Source: Coriolopsis trogii (Eukaryota; Basidiomycota; Agaricomycetes; Polyporales; Polyporaceae). Taken from it: DNA of 64,000 nucleotides. A program made the position numbers and the translations under genes. The notes beneath the pieces are model-generated. The model made no database searches and was not told the DNA's origin. It saw nothing but the letters and a program-made list of their open reading frames with translations. Each line of letters starts with the position of its first letter. Positions within the stretch are counted from its first letter, which is position 1. The stretch lies in contig JAHYIO010000004.1 in assembly GCA_020543525.1 (NCBI GenBank), positions 2,170,001 to 2,234,000 of the forward strand, in the 5' to 3' direction. Shown one piece after another: positions 34,419 to 46,719 of the stretch.

Positions 34419-36345
34419 GGTAGTGAGTACTGTGTGGCGCATGTGTTGACCAAAAACAAACACAGCGATAGACATGGCCTGGGCGGCCCGACTTCTCCGG
34501 AAGAGCCTGAGATCCGGATCTACGGTGTTGAGTCGCCCGCCTCATCCCTGCTTGCGTTCGACTCATAGTGGCCCTTCTGGCACCTTTGCTTCAAGTCGTA
34601 CACGAGAGCTCGAGGCACAAAAGACACAAGATCAGAAAGCTGACGACGCTCATTCAAGCGTTCAAGAGTACGATATACATTACGTAGAAAGCCCTGTCGA
34701 GTCCACTGAACGAGTACAGAACGTGCATCACCAGCCCGAGAACTGCTGATCCTCTCCGTCAGGCACCCTGACCCGACTCATCCGACACGGAAACCTCGTA
34801 TCGATATTCAGACCTCTTCCGGTCAGTGGCCCACGGAACAAGTGCTCGGTCTTCAGCACATCCGCTGCTAGCACCTCGGCGGCGATCGGGCCACGGCCAG
34901 CGCTGTTCGGTACGGCGACCCCTCGCTGCAGGCGCTGTCCCTGATCTAAATGGCACGCTCTCGGATGAACGTCAAACACCAGAAAATCCCGGGTGTGGAA
35001 GCCAACCACACAGCGTGAGCCGGACACGTCGAGGCTGAGATTCGTCGTGTGCCCTTCATCGGAGCGGGACACGATCTGCACGACACGCGACCCGTTTGGT
35101 CCCCACAACTCCCAGCGATACCTCACGGTATAGGGGCGGATAGTTGCGGCTTGCCAGTATCCGTCCGGGAGATAGCGGCGTATAGTGGAGAGCGGGACGA
35201 GGAAAAGGAGGGTGTCGCGCTCGGGATGGGGCTTGTCGAGTTGGACTGTCATCGCGACTACGAGGAGTTGGCGCGCTGGGTCCGCATAGAAGAGGGGTCG
35301 GTCGTCAGGATGGAGCTGAGGCCTGGATAGAAACACCTTCACGCGCCGTGCCCACGGACGGATGGTGGGCTTGATGATGGGAAATGACAGGCAAAGTGCC
35401 TCTTGCTCCTCTCCGCACGTGCATGAAGCTATGTCGGGGTCGAATTTGAAGACACGGATGGCCTCGCAGCTAATCACTATGATGTGTGATTCATCCAGGA
35501 TTTGGCACGATACCGTAGAGAGAGACGTATAACGCTATAGGAGACATGAGATGCGCTTTCCAAGAGTTAGGCCAGACATACCCAGACGACAGCCCCAGTC
35601 CGCCAATTGACCACCTGGATCAGCGTATCGACGATCTTAGGTGCCGACAGCAGCCCATCCCTCCCATACTCGGATACAAACTGTTCGACGAGTAAATCGT
35701 GAAAGACTGTGAGTTCGGAATGTTCTACGAATACTTCATCGGCGGAGGCTCTCGGGCCTCTGAGATGGTGTGAGAGGAATTTGCCGTTCTGTGCTGCGTC
35801 GGGGTGCGGGAACGAGTTCATGGACAAGGAGAACAGACGGTGTTCGTATGTGAGAATCCTGCACGTTAGATCAGTCAGCGTTCCCTGACATGCTGGTGAT
35901 GAAAGCTTACGACTCCGTCATAATGCTTCTGGTTAGTATGAGCAGGTCTTGGCCAAGATCGACAGTATAGTACAGATCCTCAGGCAAAGTGGTACCGAGC
36001 ACCGCAGGGTTCCTCCACGCCGTGCACATAAACCGACGTTCGGGCAGACGTGCGAACTCCCAAGACGGGCGGTAGAGCTCGAGTCGGTCGCGTTCCTCTG
36101 TGGTGTAGACGAGCACGCCGCCGGTACGCGCCAGCAACACTCTCTGTGGCGGAGGCTTCCAAAACCTAACCAAGGGCAAGGCGCCCTCTTCAGGGCTAAC
36201 CTTCAAGATAGCCTCTAACCGTTCGATTGGTGTGAGCTCATCTGCGTTCCCCTGACCATCGACCAACGCGCTGACAACAAGCTGGACACGATATCGCAGG
36301 CACACGTCGTTCATAATGAACGTGGCGAACATACGACAGGTCTGG
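33862..36345. repeat. Segmental duplication, copy 2 (partner 5341-7803)
   Basis: Contains the intact versions of everything found broken in 5341-7803: DUF6535 exons 1-3 and the start of exon 4, the 310-bp spacer, and F-box exons 2-4. The near identity over about 2.5 kb points to a recent duplication or gene conversion. Confidence 0.85.
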
Positions 36346-36527
36346 GGAGGTCAGTCGGTTGATCAGGTAACACATGTGAAGATACTCACCGCCTTGCATG
36401 CAAACAGGTCTTGATCATTGTGCAGCTCGCCTAGAATCTTGAGCATCAACTCCTCCGGGAGGTCGACGAGCGAGGCGGAGGGTTTCTGGGGCGGATCCAC
36501 TCCAGGGCACTCTTGGGGAGGAGACAT
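34728..36527 (-). CDS. F-box protein (intact copy)
   Basis: Four exons (36390-36527, 35911-36341, 35582-35858, 34728-35534) give a 550-residue frame with canonical splice sites. The F-box is in the first exon at about residues 20-46 (LVDLPEELMLKILGELHNDQ). The rest lacks WD40 or leucine-rich repeats. It resembles the C-terminal domain common in polypore F-box proteins, with the early LRYRVQLVVSALVDG motif and a later beta-rich region (LLFLVPLSTIRRY, GSRCVVGFHTRDFLVFD). F-box proteins tether substrates to SCF ubiquitin ligases through Skp1; the substrate here is unknown. The 5' half of the gene has no counterpart in copy A. Confidence 0.85.
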
Positions 36528-37104
36528 GATCGGGTAGGGAAGCAGGAGATATGTTTGACGTCGCAAGCGAGGAGGAAACTGGAGGATATAAGAGCTGCGA
36601 GGACGCCTGCTTTGTGTAACCGATATCGGCGGGGCCACATACGCCTGTCTTGAATGTTAGCGTGACATGATTGTCCCCTGACATATTGTCCGAATATGGC
36701 ATGACCGCTCTTGTCAAAACCCCAAAGAGATTTCCGGGAGGCATGTCCCTTCGCAGCCTTATAACTCAGACAAAGCGCAAAAGGCAGGACAGCAGACGTC
36801 GTAACCTAAGCCCGACACAGAGCGGAGCCTCGGCCAATCTGTACATCATTAAAACAGGCACTGGATCGATTCGCTCGGTAGTAGTCCATCGCAACGCAGG
36901 AGAGAAGATCGAAAACACTAACTAGGAATAACCCACAGTTCCCAAGATAAAATAGATCTAGTCCGCCGCCTGCGAAAGCCTCGCGTCCTTCGCCTTCCCT
37001 CCGCGCAGAAAGCGTCCCGCACTCCGACTGATGCGCCCGCGTAGAGACTCCCCCATAGCCCGCACTGTACACTTGGTTGCGCTGCACGCCAAACCGCATT
37101 GCAG
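36528..37104. other. Spacer between F-box gene and Kre9/KNH copy E
   Basis: About 580 bp with no supported gene. It should contain the F-box promoter and the 3' end of the Kre9/KNH transcript. The equivalent stretch is missing between copies A (F-box) and B (Kre9/KNH), near 7803-7832. Confidence 0.5.
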
Positions 37105-37858
37105 TTATAGCACCGACCACGCGCCCCCGAGGACGCACATAACTATGACGCTCGAGAGCGCGAGGAATTGCATCCGTGCACCCTCAACAGCACTGGTTGC
37201 GCTTACGCCGTTGGCGGACGGAGGGAAGGTAGTTGCGAAGCCGACTGTAGGGTTGGGTCCGCCAGAGACCGTGACCGTTGGCGCACCTGCGGCGGGAGTG
37301 GGTACGGTGCCGTTTCCAGTGTCCGAGATGGCGAAGCGCGGGGAGGCGCCGTACATGACGCCGTGTGTTGAATTGAGGAAGAGGAGGTAGTAGTCATCGC
37401 CGGTGGGGATGTCCTGAATAAAGAGGTTGATGGCACCTTTGGAGCTCGCCGCGGGTACTGTTGACGGGTGGAGGGTGAGCGTCGGGAACGGAAGGCCGGA
37501 CTGGCGGCAAGTCGGGGACCAAGACCGAGTGAGAGCAGTAAGGACGTACCGTTTCTTGCAACGAAGATGAGTCCGTCTGAGCTCATACGTGCGAGCTCAA
37601 TGTCAACGCCCGTGACTCCGTCCAAGAGGCCCTTCGTCCATGTTACGGGGTTGACAGCGTTGTTTGACCACTGGACTCCCTTTGCAGGCTCGGAGATCAC
37701 GAAGTAGGCTGTAGAGTCAAATCGCGATGAGAGCCTAGTCTATCTTGACTCAAGTCTTCAGAGCTGCAGGTCTTGTACTCACAATTTGCGTAAGCTAATG
37801 GGAGAAGGTACCACGCGAAGAACAGCGTGATAAGGCTACCGGGGATGTAGGAGAGCAT
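37105..37858 (-). CDS. Kre9/KNH-type GPI-anchored cell-surface protein
   Basis: Three exons (37783-37858, 37550-37708, 37105-37457) give 195 residues. Residues 1-24 form a signal peptide (MLSYIPGSLITLFFAWYLL). Residues about 26-110 match the Kre9/Knh1 N-terminal domain: NPVTWTKGLLDGVTGVDIEL, then NLFIQDIPTGDDYYLLF and GVMYGASPRFAIS. A Ser/Thr/Pro/Gly-rich stalk follows, then a small-residue site (SATSAVEGA) and a hydrophobic tail typical of GPI attachment. Proteins of this type are wall or membrane-surface proteins linked to beta-glucan assembly in yeasts; the role in this fungus is inferred. The exon 3 acceptor used is the CAACAG that restores the frame. It is the only intact one of five copies. 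Confidence 0.85.
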
Positions 37859-38368
37859 GCTGGATGAAGTGGATAGTTTCGTCTGCGGTCTTGATTGTAT
37901 TGCGAAAATGAGCGACCAGCAAGACGTTGTTCGTGACGAAGGAAAGGCAGATGTGGCGGCGTAAAACGAGCGGACAGGAAGAGGAGACGGGAGGAGGCAA
38001 GGTGCGACTTGGCGACGCTCCAGACCTTTCCGAGCCGCTGCACTTGCCTTTCTGGGGTGTCCTGACATTTGCTCATGTTTGGCTCTGGTGGCGTCACGTT
38101 GGGCGTGTCCCCGACCAGAACAGCACTCATCTCGCCCCTCCGACAAACATCTCTTGTCTACAAGGTCGGGCCACGGCATAGAGTATCACAATGGTTACAT
38201 ATCTTTGTCGTCTTCCAGTACTGTTGTGATGATGCGCTCTACACGAGGTCTCACCCCTCCATGCGCCCTTCGACCGTCTCACGAAACGCAACACAGGATG
38301 GATCATGCGATCGCAGAGAACCATGTAGACAAGTAATCTATGATGTAGGTTAGGACAGCCTCGCGCTC
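37859..38368. other. Upstream region of Kre9/KNH copy E
   Basis: About 510 bp between the Kre9/KNH start and the 3' end of the phosphodiesterase gene. No gene seen; presumed promoter. It marks the right end of the repeat array. Confidence 0.5.
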
Positions 38369-40922
38369 TTACTCGGCGAACGCTGCCGACTCGGATTGTA
38401 TCTGTCAGCCTTCGTCAGCCTCCTCTGCTCGCGGCGCAAAGTATAAGTGGACTTCTCACCCATGGCTCATCCCGCCCAAGCACATACTTCTCCGGAGGGC
38501 GCTGCCAGCATGTGAGCCTATCTGTCTCTTCTTGACTATGAAGAGGAATGAGGATGCCAAGTTCGTAGTTTGTGATCTACGCGTGCGGTGAGCTCGACCC
38601 TACGGAACCCATTAATGGGAATCGGGACGCACGTTGAGCGTCGGGTTGAAGCCTGAGCCCGAGAGGGTCCCCCATGCGGAGGGCGTGAAGTTATGCGACC
38701 CGACGTAGAGCCATCCTACGAGCTTCTTGTCTCCGTCGCTGCCCTCACCTTCGCTGTCCGTGACATTCGCATGGCGATGCAGTCCACCCTTGTCTTTGAA
38801 CGTGCCGAGAACCATCTGATAGTGGCGACGATTTCAGCGAGAACGCTGGGGCGGTATCTGGGAATCTGAACTTACTTTCGAATGCATCAGAACGCGACCG
38901 CGCTTACTCTTGGTTTGGTGGAAGAGCTCTCGCGGATAGTTCTTGCCTTCCCACTGGTTTCTCCTGCAGAACATCGTTCCACCACCCTTTTGACACCAAG
39001 CGCCATCAGTCAAAATGAGACTCGTCACATCTACGAGAGATGAACTCGCACAACTCACCGCTTCGCCGAGAACGCTATCGCGCACGTATTGCGCCGAAGG
39101 GAACAATATCTTGATAGGAGGGAATGGCAACTTCGCGCGACGAGACTTCGGCCCCTCCAGCCAGCCCTGCGCCGACTCACCGCGGGCAGAGCAATAGAAT
39201 TCGTTCAACCACTGTGTGCTGTACGTTCCAAGGGACGACCCCTGACATTCAAGGACAAGTTCCTTGTTCTTGGGCGTGACCGCGCCCATATCGATGAGCG
39301 CCTTCATGAGACGGGTGTGGCCGGTGAGGATGACCTGCAGGCAGCGTCCACCACTTGATCTTCTTCGTTGAGCGGGGAGAATGTGGACTGACCTTGGGCC
39401 AGCCTTCGTGCTTGCCTGCCATAGACGGTATCAGGGAGACTTTGACCTTGGAGAAGTCCCAGTGCGTTTGGAGGTCCTCCAGTCGTTGCAGGGGCAAGTC
39501 GGGATGCTTCGAGGCGAGGTGAGACGTATGGAGGGCCCAGCATCGCAGTAGAACTCACATCATTCCTCAAGAAATTGACCAGAGCAGGGGCAACGTTCAC
39601 ACTGTGGAGGACACGGACCATCGCGGAGGCAAAGTCTTCCTTCTTCGGATCGATAGACGCAGGGGAGGAGAGCTTTGGAACGTCTTGCACCCACACGCTC
39701 TGAAGACTTCAGGATCAATGAGGGCGGCAGGGGCGTTCGACGTCGCTTACATTCTCTATATCTCGCCAGTCGTATTCGATCAGGTTCGCGGTCGAAACCA
39801 CTATCCGGAGTCGTCCCGTCTTGAAGAAGAGCTATGGTCGAGTACACATCAAGGCACATTGTCCGCGCCGTCATTGGGTGCTTACCAGCATGAACTACGA
39901 GCAGAAGGGGAGGTTAGACCATTGGTATAATGATAGAGAACGATGGAAGAGTTCACTTTCATATGCATACAGCCACGTCCGCCACGCAAGAACGCGGTCG
40001 TCCTGATCCAGTTAGGTAGGATCGTCTTGATCGACGCATCACCTGCCAATCATATAAGTGACATATGGGAAGAGTCAACATGCAAAGGAGATCACCCGTG
40101 GGGCTTTGATCTACAGCAATCACTGGCGTATTTGGGTGGAAGAAGCCATACATCCAGGGGAAACTCCAACAGTACGCAGAGGCGATCGCGAACGCGATAT
40201 CCTCTTTCTATAAGAGCGTCAGCAGAGGTCTCTCTGGGCCTCGAAGACAAAATAGCTCACAGGGTGGATAATCTCCGACAGTCGAAACAATGGCCGCGTG
40301 TCTTTCCTAGGGTCAACATGAGCGTTGGCAGTCTGGCGCAACTCGCCGTCCCAGAACAGTGACGGCCCTGCGATGCTGTTGCCAGTCACAGGTCTCGCGC
40401 GGGTAGCACCCGTTCCCACTGCAGAGGCATTGCTGGAGCTGGAGGTGCTAGAAGTGCTGGCGTTGGTACGGCGTGCTTCATGATGAGAGGACGAGATGCG
40501 CTGCCTTTTCGCTCCGCGAGCCCGCTCCTCATCATCATCATCCTCGTCATCGACGTCAATAGCGCTTGAGATCTGCTGCACATCAGGCATACGTCGCTTC
40601 TGCCGCTCTAAACGCTCGCGTTCCATTTGAGCTCGCTCGGATAGGAATGCCGCTGCTGGGCTTGCTGAGCTGGGTGTTGGCGCTGGTAGGGCCGACTGTC
40701 GTTTGGACTCTTCTATTGCACGCTGTAGCTCCGCTTGATAGCGCGTATCATCATCACCCGTATCGGCATCTACATCGATGACCTCGGTCTTTGACTGGGG
40801 ACCAGAGTCCTGCAAGCTTAGTGCGATAGCCCTGATAACCAGCGTGAGCTCCTTGGTGACGACACTGTCAGCATGTTCTCTGTACTCTACCTAGCAATAT
40901 CGTCTTCGTAAGTGTCGTTCAT
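38369..40922 (-). CDS. tdp1: Tyrosyl-DNA phosphodiesterase 1
   Basis: Nuclear DNA-repair enzyme that removes topoisomerase I peptides and other adducts from DNA 3' ends. The N-terminus is a ubiquitin-interacting motif (DDIARAIALSLQD) encoded across a 59-bp first intron (40832-40890), followed by a second similar helix (YQAELQRAIEESKRQ) and a low-complexity acidic/Ser linker. The catalytic part starts at SIAGPSLFWDG. The first HKD-type motif is HMKFML, split by introns, and is followed by FFKTGRLRIVVSTANLIEYD. The second is HSKMVLG, followed by VGSHNFTPSAWG and NYELGILIPL. Start ATG at 40922 (MNDTYEDD). The last short exon (ending at 38369) is the least certain part; reading through instead would end at 38415. 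Single copy, with conserved motifs throughout. Confidence 0.9.
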
Positions 40923-41295
40923 ATTTTCCGGTTTTGTCTCACTGATTGGCCGGGAAATGTGGGTCGGAGGACAGGTGTGATGATGGTGGAGAGGAAGGAA
41001 GAAGCTCAGCGCGCTCAGCGCGCGATACGCGTCGCGTCGCATCACATGACCACTGTGGTATATCGGCGTCTAGGATGGACCGACTGGCAGTACGAACGGT
41101 CCACCTCGACGCAATCATGTCAATAACTCTAAGTGGTCATGGCCGCTCTCTGGCTGTCTTCTTGCCAACGATTTCGACAGTCGACGTGCTGCGGTCTGTA
41201 CCGTCATAGTATAATCGGGTGGACTGGACGAGTTTGCGACTCCCCCTTCCTCGCATTGCCGAACTTCAGATTTGCCTCCGGTCACTTTCATCGCA
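40923..41295. other. Intergenic, divergent promoters
   Basis: Lies between the minus-strand phosphodiesterase gene and a plus-strand F-box exon. No gene seen. Confidence 0.5.
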
Positions 41296-41499
41296 ATGAA
41301 CGCTCGCTCATCCACACAATACCTTCATCTTTGGTTGCTTTGGGTCTTTGAAAGAGCCACGCATTTGCTTAGGTCTGCTTTCCGACGTCAGCCTGTCCCG
41401 AGGAGCACAGATTGCTGCCGACTCCTTGAGTTGCCGACCGAAACTCTTCTCGCAATCCTGCATGAGGTAGACCTGGGCACCATTAAGACACTCAAGGCC
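41296..41499 (+). CDS. F-box domain exon, gene partial or decayed
   Basis: An ATG-initiated 68-codon exon begins MNARSSTQYLHLW and contains a good F-box (LLELPTETLLAILHEVDLG, then TIKTLKA). It ends at a GTACGT donor (41500). It is not close in sequence to the F-box gene at 34728-36527. The following kilobase has open frames (for example 41504-41809 plus) but no part I can match to an F-box protein body. This is either a small or novel F-box gene or a remnant. Confidence 0.5.
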
Positions 41500-42435
41500 G
41501 TACGTGCAGCCAACAGCCCAAATCATCGACTACGTGGTGCTTGATGCCCATCCAGGCATAAGTCGCTCGACGTCGCCAATATGTTCTCGTGTAACGCTCC
41601 CGAACGATGAGCCACCCTCTGTTCGGCGCGACATTTTTGGCTCGGATCGGCTCGAGACGGAGAAGTTCATCAAGGGCGGTACAGTCACGACTTCGTACCC
41701 GTGCCAGATGACTGTGGGACATGTGCCCGACCTGCATCCCGGCGGACAGGAAACCTGTCCCTGGGGATTTCGGGTCGCCCACAACAAAATTCTGGCAACT
41801 TACGTCTAGTGATGCGCGACATGGGAGGTAAGCTCCGTGATTATCGCATACTACGTCCAACTTATGCAGCTCGGTCTACAGGAAGTAGATAACTACTTGT
41901 TTTATGTGTACGCGTACAGTGTTGTATCTCGATCAGATATCATGACGGCCACGACACGCCCCGAACCCGGTCTGGCACATCTCACAGGAGAGCTCGCGTT
42001 CGCCGAGGGGTTTCCGCGCTCACCTGGCAGTGAACACAGACATTCTACCTCTCAAGTCAGCAAGCGAAGGACCGTCGCACGGTTGCAGTAGATTGTTCCG
42101 AACGTTGGCTCGGGCGGTCTACGGACTTCATGCGAGTGTCTTCATGTTCGAATTTAGGATAACTGGTGTTCTGAACCGAGCACTGCCAGCGCGCAATCCG
42201 CTATGTAAAGATGTGAGCGGTGATAGGAACCATAAGACATCGCCTTCGCCACAGGTACTCCTGAAGCTGTTGTCCCTCGTATTCGTATCGGTGGGATAAA
42301 CACATATAATTCATGTAAGGACAGTAATTGCAAAACACACGGTCACATAATCAGTACGCATACGACGCTCTAGTGCCTACCCGCTTTCGTCACGGTAGCT
42401 CTCAGCCACGCTCTAGCAAGGGTCTATCGCTCTCT
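41500..42435. other. Unassigned region after the F-box exon
   Basis: A plus-strand frame at 41504-41809 is open for about 100 codons but has no recognisable motif. It may be part of the F-box gene. The remainder shows nothing supportable. Confidence 0.3.
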
Positions 42436-44347
42436 TCAAGCGTAGCTGGTGGCAAGGCTAGCGGAGGAGGCCTTCCTGTTCACGATGCGCGTATTGCCGT
42501 AGTTAGGGGTCAAGGCGGCGCTGTCGCTGTTGCCGTAGTTGGGAGTGAAGACGCTGTCGCTGTCGCCGTTCGAGTCGGCGAAAGATCCCCAGGCAGTGCC
42601 ATTGCCGTTGGCAATCCCGCTGCCACCGTTGGCAATCAAAGGCTGGCCCTTGGGCTGGGGGACTTCGGCCTCGGCCTCCTCGCTGCCCTCGCCCACGGAC
42701 TGAGTTGTCAAGTGAGCAACCTATGCAATAGACACAGAAGGAAAGTATCTGTTCGCACCTTCTTCGTGTACCACTCCAATGAGGCAGGGTTGACAGGGGC
42801 CCAGCGGCTGAAGCTCCCGGCGGAGAGGAGGAGGACCTCCCCGCCGCGTTCCTGAATGGCGACAGGCGGCGGGAACTGGAGCGTCTGGGCAACGCCCATC
42901 ATCTCGTTCTCGGCATCGTTGCAGCTCGTGTGGATGGGAAGGACGAGCTCGACGTTCGCGCTCGTGCCGTCGTCCTGAATTGTGAATGAGCGCGTTAGGG
43001 GAAAACAATGTTTGACATCGCACGAGACACGGACCTTGGTGATGATCTTGACTTGGTAGCCCTTCGAGAGCAGCTTCTTGGTCATCCGCTTTAGACTGCC
43101 TTCAACGAGGCTGGACGACTGGAACGCGAGCGTGGCACGGTAGACGCGAGTCTGCGAGGACAATTTAAATACGGAGGCGTCGCAGCTAGAAGACAACTGA
43201 CCATTCCGCGGTACCAGTCGAGCGACTTGGACATGGTGTTTTCGACCGGGTCGTCGCCCAAGCTGCCGCTGACCTGTCGGGCGGAGAAACTGCCGTCAGG
43301 GTTGCGGCTAACCCAGATCGTCGTTTCCGGGCCCAGCGAAAGCAGGTTCTGCGTCCAGAGCGGGGTGAGCATAGACACCTCGGATTGGACGATCTGCGAC
43401 TGGCGGTAGTCGAGCGAGAGGTACGCGCTCAATTGGGGCGTGAATTGAGCGGACACCCCGAGGCCGACGCCGACGTTCGGGTAGATGACCGCGGCCGACA
43501 TATCTTCGTTTATCGTCCCGCGGCCGGTGATGAAGCCTGATCGGTCCAGGTCAGCTGTCTCCGCCCGGCGCAAGCATTCCAAAGCATGGAGATCACTCAC
43601 CGACACCGATCGGCGCAGGTGCGTCCGTGCCGTTGTCAGCACGGATCACGCTACCCGGACCAAAACTCTTAGGAGGCTGCAATATTGGCCGAGTAAGCAT
43701 TGATTGGCTTGAAGGGAGAGTAAAGGTCGGACTCTCACCGTCCAGTAGTACGTCGGGGGAGACTGGTTCTTGTCAACTTGAAGCATCGTCTGCTGTCCCG
43801 GCTAACGGAAGGTTCAGTTGGCTGGCTAAGGTCAATACAGAGCTACCTGATTCTGACGAACCATAATGCTGCTGTAGTTCCCAGCAGTGACCATCGACCC
43901 GCCGCCAATTTGTGCGGCACACACGGCATAACTAACGGACGAGACGTCCATAAGTCCACGGTAGAACCGGGCCAGCGACATCGTGGGTACTCACTCGCTC
44001 TCCCAGGTGGCACGCATTGTAGCTCCGCCTGAGCACGCAAGATCAGGGTCATTCTTCTCTGCCAACCTATACTACCCACCGGTCGCAGCCAAAGTTGTCA
44101 CCCTGTCGGATCACGGTATGTTAGAAACGGACAGACATGCCAATGGTGACGAGCAAACCTACCTCCAAGCGACGGGGAATTGGGACTTGAAGAGCTCGTT
44201 GCTCGGCGGGGTGAAGCAAAGCATCAACGACACGTTGACACCGAGGTTGGAGCTATATCACAAAACATTGAATCTTAGCGAGAGTGCTGGCCATCCGTCA
44301 TGAAGTAAGGCGTACCTCCTGAAGGTAAGGTTCTTGACTGTGGTCAT
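42436..44347 (-). CDS. X-family protein X1 (long form), unrecognised
   Basis: About ten exons give a protein of roughly 440 residues. It opens MTTVKNLTFR, spliced to SNLGVNVSLMLCFTPPS and FPVAW. Then come VTTLAATGG, ATMRATWE, the hallmark AAQIGGGSMVTAGNYS, a QSPPTYYWT block, and VIRADNGTDAPAPIGVGFI. A long central exon follows (AAVIYPNVGVGLGVSAQ, LSAYLSLDYRQSQIVQSEVS, TTIWVSRNPDGSFSARQVSG). The long form adds a C-terminal part (YRATLAFQSSSLVEGSLKR, then ELVLPIHTSCNDAENEMMG and QERGGEVLLLSAGSFS) and a Gly/Asn/Ser-rich tail ending ATSYA. No signal peptide or membrane segment. I do not recognise the family. A TATA-like AGTATATAA lies about 110 bp upstream. Confidence 0.75.
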
Positions 44348-45365
44348 TGTGAAGCTGGTTGGGCTGGTAAAGAGTCAGAGAAGTGAGGTAGATAGGATCG
44401 TTGAATGCTAGAGCTAACTTGAATGCTGGAGAGATGGACCAATGCCCGACGTCCTTATATACTCAGCTGGAGAGTATCAGCGCTATCTCATTCGGTGGCT
44501 ACGATCCACAACCATAGCCCTGATAATTGCCCGCTGCTGAACCGTATGTCAGCGCGTGTCGTCCAAAGAGACTAGTAGGCTGTCACACATACCATGGGGC
44601 CTGATTTGTGACGTTGACTTCTCCGGAGGGACTCGCACACCGATGTCGACCGAAACCAACCGACGCCAGCACCCTGAACCCACACGTACGTCGTTGTATT
44701 ACATCGCGTAACCGACACCCAACTTGGAGCTGGCTAACGTTGTCGTCTGTGAGTTGTACGCGTTTCGACTCAACAGGGAGTGCTCGAACAAACATGGCAG
44801 CCGACTTCCATGATGATGCAGAAACCGGGACTCCCAACCCACCGAACACACGAGAGACCAGCCTCGTCTATTGTGGGTCCGGTGAGATGAGACATCCGTA
44901 CGCGCGCCCATGAACTGATGCCATAACCACATCTGGACCTCGACTGCACAGGGCTCCAACAGACAGTACGTTCCATGCCAGCTGTCACTGGCCATAGTAG
45001 CCCTGCCTGGCCTGGTACTTCGACGGCTTGGGTTACTTTTTAGTGCGGTCCGGGTAGTGACAGAGCAATGCGAGCATGTACATATCCTGCTAGAGGCAAG
45101 AGGCAAATATGGGGTTTGAAACAGAGCACCAGCACAAGTATGTCCAGCGCGGTTGCAAGCAAATCGGATGGCGGTCAGGAGCAGAAGAAGTTAGACGCCA
45201 GGTACATACAGGTGGCGCTATCTGTCACCCGGCCTCTTACGGCGACTGCACCAGTCGCGTAAAATAAAACAAAAAGTTAATCCTCCACGTCCGTCGCTCT
45301 GCAAGTTCATTATATTTCTCAAGCAGAGTTCGCAAGGCTCTACCCTATCTATTGTTTCCGACTGG
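44348..45365. other. Spacer between X1 and X2
   Basis: About 1 kb holding the X1 promoter. Minus-strand open frames here have no family match. It corresponds in position to 49738-50685 in the second block. Confidence 0.45.
44455..44463 (-). promoter_or_regulatory. TATA-like box of X1
   Basis: AGTATATAA on the minus strand, about 110 bp before the X1 start codon. The same word stands at an equivalent place before X3 (49828-49836). Confidence 0.55.
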
Positions 45366-46506
45366 TCACACGCCACAGGACCTCGACGCAGCCACTTGCC
45401 GAGCTTGGTATCCCCCCGTTGGAGTCCTCTCAACCACGACCGTCGTGCTGAGGTGCAACTTGCGCATATCGGCTTCCCATAAGGGCCTAACACTCATCAT
45501 CTGCTCGCTCAGCATTTGATTCTCCTGGTAGGGGAGGTTAACATATGCCTGTACAAGAGGGACGTAGTCCGCCCACACCGAGGCTCCCGGACTGCGACGT
45601 GCATATTCACTCAGTCAGATTTTGGATAGTATGAGAGCATACTCACGAAACATCAGGACACATGAGCACGGTGCTCAGCTGCTCGTGATCAGTGCCCGCA
45701 TTGGAGATGAAACCTGGAGGTTCGTCAGGAACACTCCGACAGAGACAGACGCATCGTACACACCGAAGCCAATGTTGGCGGGGACGGGCGTCCCGTTGTC
45801 TATCTGGACAGAATTCTGGGCGGAGACGTCGTTTACCGGATCCTAACGAGACGAGGGGGATGCAGGTGAGCTTGAGGTCATGCGACTCCTCTGCCAGTGT
45901 GTTGAATTGCGAACCGAGAAGTAGTGCACGGGCGGACTGACAGACACGTCGAGCAAAAGTGTGATGCGCTGGTGGAGCTGCAGAGAACAATTGATGCCAT
46001 CGGTTCAAGCGTATGGAAACTTGCACTCACAGCAACGGGCGCATAGTGACCTGCGGACACAAACTGTCCACCACCAACTTGCGCAACACAGCAAGCGGTG
46101 CTGGAAGCCATTCAGCGCGCCGCTCAGTGTTCGCGAGCTGGTCGATACTCACTCATTCGTGGCCAACACCGTGAACGTGGATGTTCCTTGAGGCATTGAC
46201 CAGCTTTCAGTGGTGATGTCCAGTTGCATTGTCTCGTCTCATACCTTTTGCGGCCAAAGTGGTGACTCTACGTGAACATAGTAAGTTCCGTGGGGTGGGG
46301 AATCGCATTGAATGACCATTGGCAGCTTACTTCCAAGCAACAGGGAACTTGGTGATGAGAAGGTCTTTCGAGGGTGATGCTATGCACAGGAGCAAGGTGG
46401 TGTGATCACGAAGGTCCCTGCTGCAGCACAAGTCAGTAAGATATCCAAGATTTTCAAAGCGACCTGACCTTCTGAACGTCAGTTTCTTCGCCAGTTGGGC
46501 CGCCAT
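45366..46506 (-). CDS. X-family protein X2 (short form), unrecognised
   Basis: About eight exons give roughly 235 residues with the same exon order as X1. MAAQLAKKLTFR leads to HTTLLLCIASPS and FPVAWK. VTTLAAKG, TSTFTVLATNE, VAQVGGGQFVSAGHYA, ITLLLDVSVSPPVHYFSVRN and NGTPVPANIGFGFISNAGTD follow, then a last exon with WADYVPLVQAYVN, NQMLSEQMMSVRPLWEADMR and TTVVVERTPTGGYQARQVA. It stops where the long form continues, so it lacks the second domain and tail. No signal peptide. It lies between spacer DNA and the unidentified Y1. Confidence 0.72.
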
Positions 46507-46719
46507 GAAGAGGGGTGTGGGATGCATGAATGAGGGGAGTCTGTCGAGCGGAGTCCTATCCTCCTGTGTGAAACGAGAGATGAGATCTGAGGAAAAAGCT
46601 GTCCTCATGAAACTCCGAGCACGAACTTGGATGTGAGTCTGGCAGAGATGACATTCTCATCGGTGACACTCCAACGGGACTAAACCGTACGTCCATATCA
46701 ACTATGGACACTTCGCTTG

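Noticed and set aside
40219..40815. TDP1 starting at a TTG codon at 40815
   Set aside because: TTG start is unlikely in a fungal nuclear gene; an upstream ATG exon joined over a 59-bp intron completes a ubiquitin-interacting motif.
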